A stretch of 11,836 nt of DNA from Zancudomyces culisetae (lineage: Eukaryota; Kickxellomycota; Harpellomycetes; Harpellales; Legeriomycetaceae), in assembly GCA_001969505.1 (NCBI GenBank), contig LSSK01000317.1:1-11836 (forward strand). The letters are read 5' to 3'. This document shows, in pieces, positions 8,519-11,836 of this stretch. The translations under genes were made by a program, and so were the position numbers. The first letter of the stretch is position 1. Each line of letters begins with the position of its first letter. Under the pieces are notes generated by a model. The model searched no databases. It had not been told where the DNA came from and saw only the letters and a list, made by a program, of their open reading frames with translations.

Positions 8519-8923
8519 TTGTTCAATTCAATTCAATTCGATTCTTTTTATTTTTATTGTATTATATTTATCTTTTCTTTTCTAGTTATAATAGTAGTTT
8601 GAGAATACAAGAAGAAAAAATTTAAAAAAAAGAATATGATGAATGGAATTGACTAGATTTGACTTGATTTGTAGATATATGAAAATAAAGATGTATTATT
8701 AAAGTGCAAGTTTGATTATATCAGGCTTTGTTGTCGATTATTTCCAATTTTTAAAACAAGCCAAAATTATAAAGTACTAATTTCATACACATAAATATCA
8801 TTTTCATCTTGTTTAAAAACAGAAAATTGAATCGAAAATATTTCAATAATTAAAAAAGAGCAACAAAAAACGATGGAATAATGTTAATGAAGCTTTAAGA
8901 GGTGAGGATGGGGAGGAAAAAAA
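8519..8923. other. Upstream region of RBM25, between it and tRNA-Sec
   Basis: AT-rich, with a TTCAA pentamer repeated three times next to the RBM25 start (8522-8536). It should hold the RBM25 promoter, read leftward, but I see no convincing TATA box and no gene. Confidence 0.5.
8917..8923 (-). terminator. Pol III terminator of tRNA-Sec
   Basis: On the minus strand seven T residues follow the discriminator base immediately, the standard Pol III stop signal. Confidence 0.85.
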
Positions 8924-9012
8924 CGCACCGAAGGTGGAGTCGAACCACTGCCGAATTAACGACCGACAGGTTTGAAGCCTGCCACCGATAAACCGATCGA
9001 TCTCATCAGTGC
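8924..9012 (-). tRNA. tRNA-Sec: Selenocysteine tRNA, anticodon UCA
   Basis: The 89-nt minus-strand sequence folds as a eukaryotic 9/4 selenocysteine tRNA. The acceptor is 9 bp (GCACTGATG with CTTCGGTGC, one T-T mismatch at pair 8, as in the animal gene) with discriminator G. The D stem is 6 bp (ATCGAT/ATCGGT). The anticodon arm GCAGG-CTTCAAA-CCTGT matches the animal gene as I remember it, with TCA at 8975-8973. The long 17-nt variable arm has a GTCG/CGGC stem, and the T stem is 4 bp (GTGG/CCAC). It would read UGA as selenocysteine once charged with serine and converted through PSTK and SepSecS. The 9-bp acceptor, 6-bp D stem and 4-bp T stem exclude an ordinary serine or suppressor tRNA. There is no intron. 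It has its own TATA box and T-run terminator and lies between the RBM25 and NDUFA8 promoters. Confidence 0.95.
8936..8946 (-). promoter_or_regulatory. Internal B box of tRNA-Sec
   Basis: GGTTCGACTCC on the minus strand matches the Pol III B-box consensus in the T arm. The A-box region in the D arm does not match its consensus, as is usual for selenocysteine tRNA genes. Confidence 0.7.
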
Positions 9013-9035
9013 AAAGATGCTTTGTTGAAATTGGC

Positions 9036-9043
9036 AATTTATA
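9036..9043 (-). promoter_or_regulatory. Upstream TATA box of tRNA-Sec
   Basis: The minus strand reads TATAAATT, with TATAAA at 9043-9038, 26 to 31 bp upstream of the mature 5' end at 9012. This is the spacing used by gene-external Pol III promoters; animal tRNA-Sec genes are known to use a TATA box near -30 and start transcription at +1. I cannot identify a proximal sequence element further upstream. Confidence 0.65.
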
Positions 9044-9292
9044 GGAGTGTCGAGTTGGTACAATATATATGTTATGGGGAAAGATAATCAAGGTGGCAAG
9101 AGAGTATAGGGAGGATGATGGAATAAGTATAAATTTTTATTTTGCAAAATTTAAAAAAAGAAAATTAAATAATTCAAACACAATCTAAAAACAAAAAAAA
9201 AATAAAACAAAAAAACAAAAGAGAAACATCAAACAAAAAAAAAAATAAAAACTCTAGTACAATTTTATCAAGTTATCAAAGTTGCAAAAGTT

Positions 9293-9298
9293 TATAAA
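9293..9298 (+). promoter_or_regulatory. Possible TATA box of the NDUFA8 gene
   Basis: TATAAA lies 71 bp before the ATG at 9369. The region is so A/T-rich that chance matches are likely. Confidence 0.35.
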
Positions 9299-9368
9299 GA
9301 AAAACTATATTAATAATAATAACAATAATAAAATAAAATAAAATAAAGGAAAAAGGTAAAAGATAAAA

Positions 9369-9993
9369 ATGGCATCGACACGAAGAAATTCATACATGCC
9401 CGCAACCGAATGGGTCGATCCAACACCACTACCGGCAGACGATCCACATATCGACCCAAACACCCCGGAACTTGGCTTGACCAGCGCACCATTGAAATCC
9501 GTCGCCTTTTTCCTCGGCGCAGTGTGTAAAGATAAGACGGACGACTTTATGTTGTGCAAACAAGATAATAACGATCCCAAGGCATGTTTGAGTCAGGGTA
9601 AACAGGTTACAGATTGTGGAATTGAAGTGTAAGTTCCTCCCCTCTCTCCCCCCTTCTTTTATTGTTTTAAATCTTGTTAATGTTGTGGTGGATTTGTTAT
9701 ATGTTCAAATGTAATATAATATAATAAATCTAAACCTAAATCTAAACCTAAATCTAAATCTAAACGATAGAGTAAACAAGGTCAAGCAACATTGTGCAGA
9801 CTCCTTTGCCAACCACTGGAAATGTCTCGATCTCAACAATCAAGAGTACAAATCATGTAGACCTCAGGAACGTACATTTAACGAATGCATCTTTACTTCG
9901 CTTGGGTGGCAAAAGACAATTCCTGGTGCACCAAAGGATAAGCAAGGTGAAGTACAACAGATTTGGAACAAGAAAAACCAAATATTTTCATGA
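9369..9993 (+). CDS. NDUFA8: NDUFA8-type complex I subunit, two exons
   Basis: Exons 9369-9628 and 9771-9993 join in phase 2 to give 160 residues ending in TGA. The protein has a Pro-rich N-terminus (PLPADDPHIDPNTPELGLTS type) followed by four CX9C motifs: C53-C63 and C73-C83 from exon 1, then two more in exon 2 (HC...KC and SC...EC). This twin CHCH arrangement is diagnostic of NDUFA8/PGIV, an accessory subunit of mitochondrial NADH dehydrogenase facing the intermembrane space, imported and oxidised through the Mia40 pathway. Length fits the family. The ATG has A at -3 and G at +4. The end, with GWQKTIPGAP then an Ile-Trp-Asn-Lys-Lys tail, matches the family's conserved C-terminus. The presence of this subunit implies respiratory complex I. 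Translation beyond the TGA is low-complexity, so it is a real stop rather than a selenocysteine codon. Confidence 0.93.
9629..9770 (+). other. Intron of the NDUFA8 gene with CTAAAY array
   Basis: 142 nt, GTAAGT donor and GATAG acceptor, phase 2. Removal restores the CX9C frame (...DCGIEV to VNKVKQHC). The last 41 nt include six exact 6-bp units of CTAAAC or CTAAAT (9730-9765), which end 3 nt before the AG. Confidence 0.9.
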
Positions 9994-10096
9994 TTTATTC
10001 ACTTTCCCCCCTTTTCCATTTCCCATTTTCCATTTCCCCCATTTCCCAATTTCCTCTTTCAGATTTCATTTTCATTCTTTTAGTTTGGTATAATTT

Positions 10097-10118
10097 TTTT
10101 TTTGTTTAAACAAAAAAA
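10097..10118. repeat. 22-bp perfect palindrome centred on GTTTAAAC
   Basis: The arms are 10097-10107 and 10108-10118, T7-GTTT against AAAC-A7, and the T run extends further left to 10094. It lies between two convergent genes, where a palindrome with T on one side and A on the other looks the same to transcription from either direction. Function is inferred only. Confidence 0.7.
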
Positions 10119-10144
10119 GAAAAAGATTTTAGCAATTCATTATA

Positions 10145-10150
10145 AATAAA
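10145..10150 (+). terminator. Candidate polyadenylation signal for NDUFA8
   Basis: AATAAA lies 152 bp after the TGA stop, downstream of a T-rich stretch. It is the best canonical match in the convergent gap. Confidence 0.4.
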
Positions 10151-10165
10151 ACATAAAGTAAAAGA

Positions 10166-10200
10166 TATAATATAATATAATATAGTATAGTATAGTATAC
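10166..10200 (+). repeat. Pentamer microsatellite TATAA/TATAG/TATAC
   Basis: Seven 5-bp units in perfect register: three TATAA, three TATAG, then one TATAC. The block-wise order of the variants suggests stepwise expansion. Confidence 0.85.
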
Positions 10201-10290
10201 GAGTTTAAATATAAAAAGTAAAGTAAATGTGTTTTTTTTCTTCATTTGTTTCATTTGTTTCTTTTTAAAAGTATATAAAGAATAGATTGA

Positions 10291-11836
10291 TTAATTACTA
10301 GTAGAACTCAATAATAATAACACAAGTTTATCAACATTTAAATGCACATACTCAATATCCAAAGACTCTACATTATCACGTTGTTGTTCAAACAAATCAT
10401 CCAGATTCATACTCATATGTAACAAAGGCTTATCACGACCTTTATAACACAACTCGAGAGTGTAATTGACAGGAGTTTGTAAAGCAGGTTGGATACGCGA
10501 TACATGTGGTGCTGCGCCAATACACGTAATTTTAAAAATCAAACCGGACCGCCGCGATTCAGGAATTTGAGAAACTGTTATAACACCCAACTTTTCAAGT
10601 TCGCTATGAGTGTATTTGGATATACAAGTAACAGCACCACCAACACCAGTGTAACCTAGACCAGTAGAAATAGAAGTAAGTGGTTTTTCAGATGATTGTT
10701 GTTGTTGTTGTTGTTGTTGGAAAGAAGAATAATGATTTTCGGCAAACGAAACTCGTTTCTTTTCTTTTTCTTTATCTCTTTCACGATCTAGAGAAAAACG
10801 GGAAATATTGGGTTTGGTCTTTTTCTTGTTCGATTTTGAAAAAGAATTATGAAGAGGAGATGTTACAATATTGATATTAACAGGAGTATAAGTACCAGAT
10901 ACAGGTGGAGATACAGATACAGATGCAGAACTAGGAGAAGATAGAGGAGAAAAGTGTTGAGAGGGTAAAGCAGGACATTGATTATTATTATTGTTATTGT
11001 TGTTGTTGTTATTGTCAATGTAGTTGATGTTATTATTATTATTTGTATTTGTAATTGCAGGAGGAGGATTTCGAGATGATGATGATGAAAAACCTAAATT
11101 GGGTAAAGTCTTTTTAATAAGAGACCGTTTTTCAGAAGCAGAAGATACAGCTTGTTGAAATAAATTCAAATTCCTTGAATCATTTCCATTTCCATTTCCA
11201 TTTCCACTTCCACCATTACCATTATTATTTCCGCTTCCACTAGTTGTTGAAGTATATAATCCACCAAGTTGTAAACGAGCATTTTCAAGATATGCCCGAT
11301 AAGTCTGCAGTTGAGAAGTCAGATAACTGTTATGCTCAACTATGGATTTGTATACATTGGTCAAACTCTCAAACTCAACAGCCAAGGAATCACGAAGACT
11401 TCCCAAATGGTCAAGCTCCATACAAACTTCGTTGGATAAGGTTGCGTATCCATCAGCCGTCGTAATGATGTTGGCAGCTTCCAGCTCACTCAGCAAGTCA
11501 CGAGCCTTGATGCCGTTACGCACAAGCAACGAGTCGCGCGAAAGAGCAGCCTGCTGGGCAATATAAGACAGATCAAGACTGCCATATGTGGTACGGCGGA
11601 CAGTCAGTTGCGAGGGCAGCAGGCGGGTTCCATCAGCAGCGACAGCACCGAGCTGCGGCATGTTGCGCAGGATCTGGACCAGAAGCGACTTGGCCTGCAT
11701 GTACATAATATCGTGCATGGACAAATCGTCCTGGCCAACACTGCCGGCAGAAATGGCGTCGAGCCCGGCAGCGTGGATGGGGGTTTCCCAGATCGAATAC
11801 AGATTGAGCTCGACGGCGGCATTCTCGCTCCGGCTG
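10291..11836 (-). CDS. IQGAP-like / RasGAP C-terminal domain protein, partial
   Basis: The minus-strand frame is open from the window edge to TAA at 10291 (515 codons plus stop would not all fit a full gene), so the 5' part is missing; ATGs near 11718 are internal. The first part is helical, with a coiled-coil-like segment ending in a Y-x2-YL-x3-R pattern near 11275, typical of the RasGAP C-terminal region of IQGAPs and of yeast Gap1-type RasGAPs. A long low-complexity insert follows: Gly/Asn repeats, poly-Asn (about 10980-11050), Ser/Pro-rich sequence, a basic KKKTKP stretch and eight Gln (10696-10719). The domain then resumes with KYTHSELEKLGVI and closes with the LNVDKLVLLLL-type strand expected at its end. 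IQGAPs scaffold actin and small GTPase signalling; the calponin, IQ and GAP parts would lie off the window, so IQGAP and RasGAP cannot be distinguished. Confidence 0.78.
   Translation of the reverse strand, partial: SRSENAAVELNLYSIWETPIHAAGLDAISAGSVGQDDLSMHDIMYMQAKSLLVQILRNMPQLGAVAADGTRLLPSQLTVRRTTYGSLDLSYIAQQAALSRDSLLVRNGIKARDLLSELEAANIITTADGYATLSNEVCMELDHLGSLRDSLAVEFESLTNVYKSIVEHNSYLTSQLQTYRAYLENARLQLGGLYTSTTSGSGNNNGNGGSGNGNGNGNDSRNLNLFQQAVSSASEKRSLIKKTLPNLGFSSSSSRNPPPAITNTNNNNNINYIDNNNNNNNNNNNQCPALPSQHFSPLSSPSSASVSVSPPVSGTYTPVNINIVTSPLHNSFSKSNKKKTKPNISRFSLDRERDKEKEKKRVSFAENHYSSFQQQQQQQQSSEKPLTSISTGLGYTGVGGAVTCISKYTHSELEKLGVITVSQIPESRRSGLIFKITCIGAAPHVSRIQPALQTPVNYTLELCYKGRDKPLLHMSMNLDDLFEQQRDNVESLDIEYVHLNVDKLVLLLLSSTSN
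10696..10719 (-). repeat. Poly-glutamine CAA repeat in the IQGAP-like gene
   Basis: Eight CAA codons in a row on the coding strand, uninterrupted by CAG. Confidence 0.9.
10980..11055 (-). repeat. Poly-asparagine tract in the IQGAP-like gene
   Basis: AAT and AAC codons repeat with short interruptions (an INYID segment) to encode an Asn-rich tract inside the RasGAP C-terminal domain. Mixed AAT/AAC use suggests the tract is older than, or selected beyond, simple slippage. Confidence 0.85.

Larger units (their letters stand above)
9013..9368. other. Shared upstream region of tRNA-Sec and NDUFA8
   Basis: Divergent spacer of 356 bp. The left part holds the tRNA TATA box. From about 9130 the plus strand is extremely A-rich, with runs of A broken by single C, G or T, then ATA/ATAAA microsatellite just before the NDUFA8 start. 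No gene is seen. Confidence 0.6.
9994..10290. other. Convergent 3' region between NDUFA8 and the IQGAP-like gene
   Basis: 297 bp between facing stop codons. It holds a pyrimidine-rich CCATTTCC-type stretch (about 10004-10065), a 22-bp perfect palindrome (10097-10118), an AATAAA for NDUFA8 (10145-10150), and a 35-bp pentamer array (10166-10200). No gene is seen. Confidence 0.65.

Noticed and set aside
8924-9012. Opal suppressor or serine tRNA
   Set aside because: The 9-bp acceptor, 6-bp D stem and 4-bp T stem fit tRNA-Sec and not a canonical 7/5 tRNA.
9305-9580. 91-codon minus-strand frame across NDUFA8 exon 1
   Set aside because: It is antisense to a confirmed CHCH exon and ends in Leu/Tyr runs from A-rich DNA.
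9991-9993. NDUFA8 TGA as a selenocysteine codon, given the nearby tRNA-Sec
   Set aside because: The four-CX9C protein is already complete and the downstream translation is Phe/Pro/His low-complexity; I see no SECIS-like structure.

Overview
This is an AT-rich eukaryotic nuclear sequence carrying telomeric repeats at its left edge. The evidence for a eukaryote is TTAGGG repeats, short GTAAGT...ATAG spliceosomal introns, a Pol III tRNA gene, and homologues of RBM25, NDUFA8, NELF-B and an IQGAP/RasGAP C-terminal domain. Together with asparagine- and glutamine-rich tracts and compact spacing, this suggests a unicellular opisthokont (an early-diverging fungus is one good candidate) or a related amoebozoan-type lineage. 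I cannot name the species.

Layout, left to right: (1) 1-57, a poly-G run and about 6.7 TTAGGG units, oriented opposite to what a normal left chromosome end should show. (2) 58-2680, a gene-poor subtelomere with short hexamer repeats. (3) 2794-3393 (+), an intronless universal stress protein with a TATA box. (4) 3394-4620, intergenic, with an imperfect 33-bp tandem repeat. (5) 4621-6594 (+), a full-length intronless protein that I recognise as NELF-B. (6) 6648-8518 (-), a three-exon RBM25-type splicing factor, convergent with NELF-B and only 53 bp away. (7) 8924-9012 (-), a selenocysteine tRNA (anticodon UCA) with a TATA box at about -30 and a T7 terminator. (8) 9369-9993 (+), a two-exon NDUFA8-type complex I subunit with four CX9C motifs. 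(9) 10291-11836 (-), the C-terminal part of an IQGAP-like/RasGAP_C protein that runs off the right edge.

The genes do not form an operon-like system; they are ordinary housekeeping and regulatory genes. What stands out is the combination. A selenocysteine tRNA means the genome probably encodes selenoproteins. NELF-B means a metazoan-like promoter-proximal pausing factor is present. Both traits are absent from familiar model fungi. Other oddities are the inverted telomere tract, sharp GC shifts inside two genes, a PWI domain whose core tripeptide is altered and interrupted by a low-complexity insert, and an intron whose 3' end is six tandem CTAAAC/CTAAAT units.
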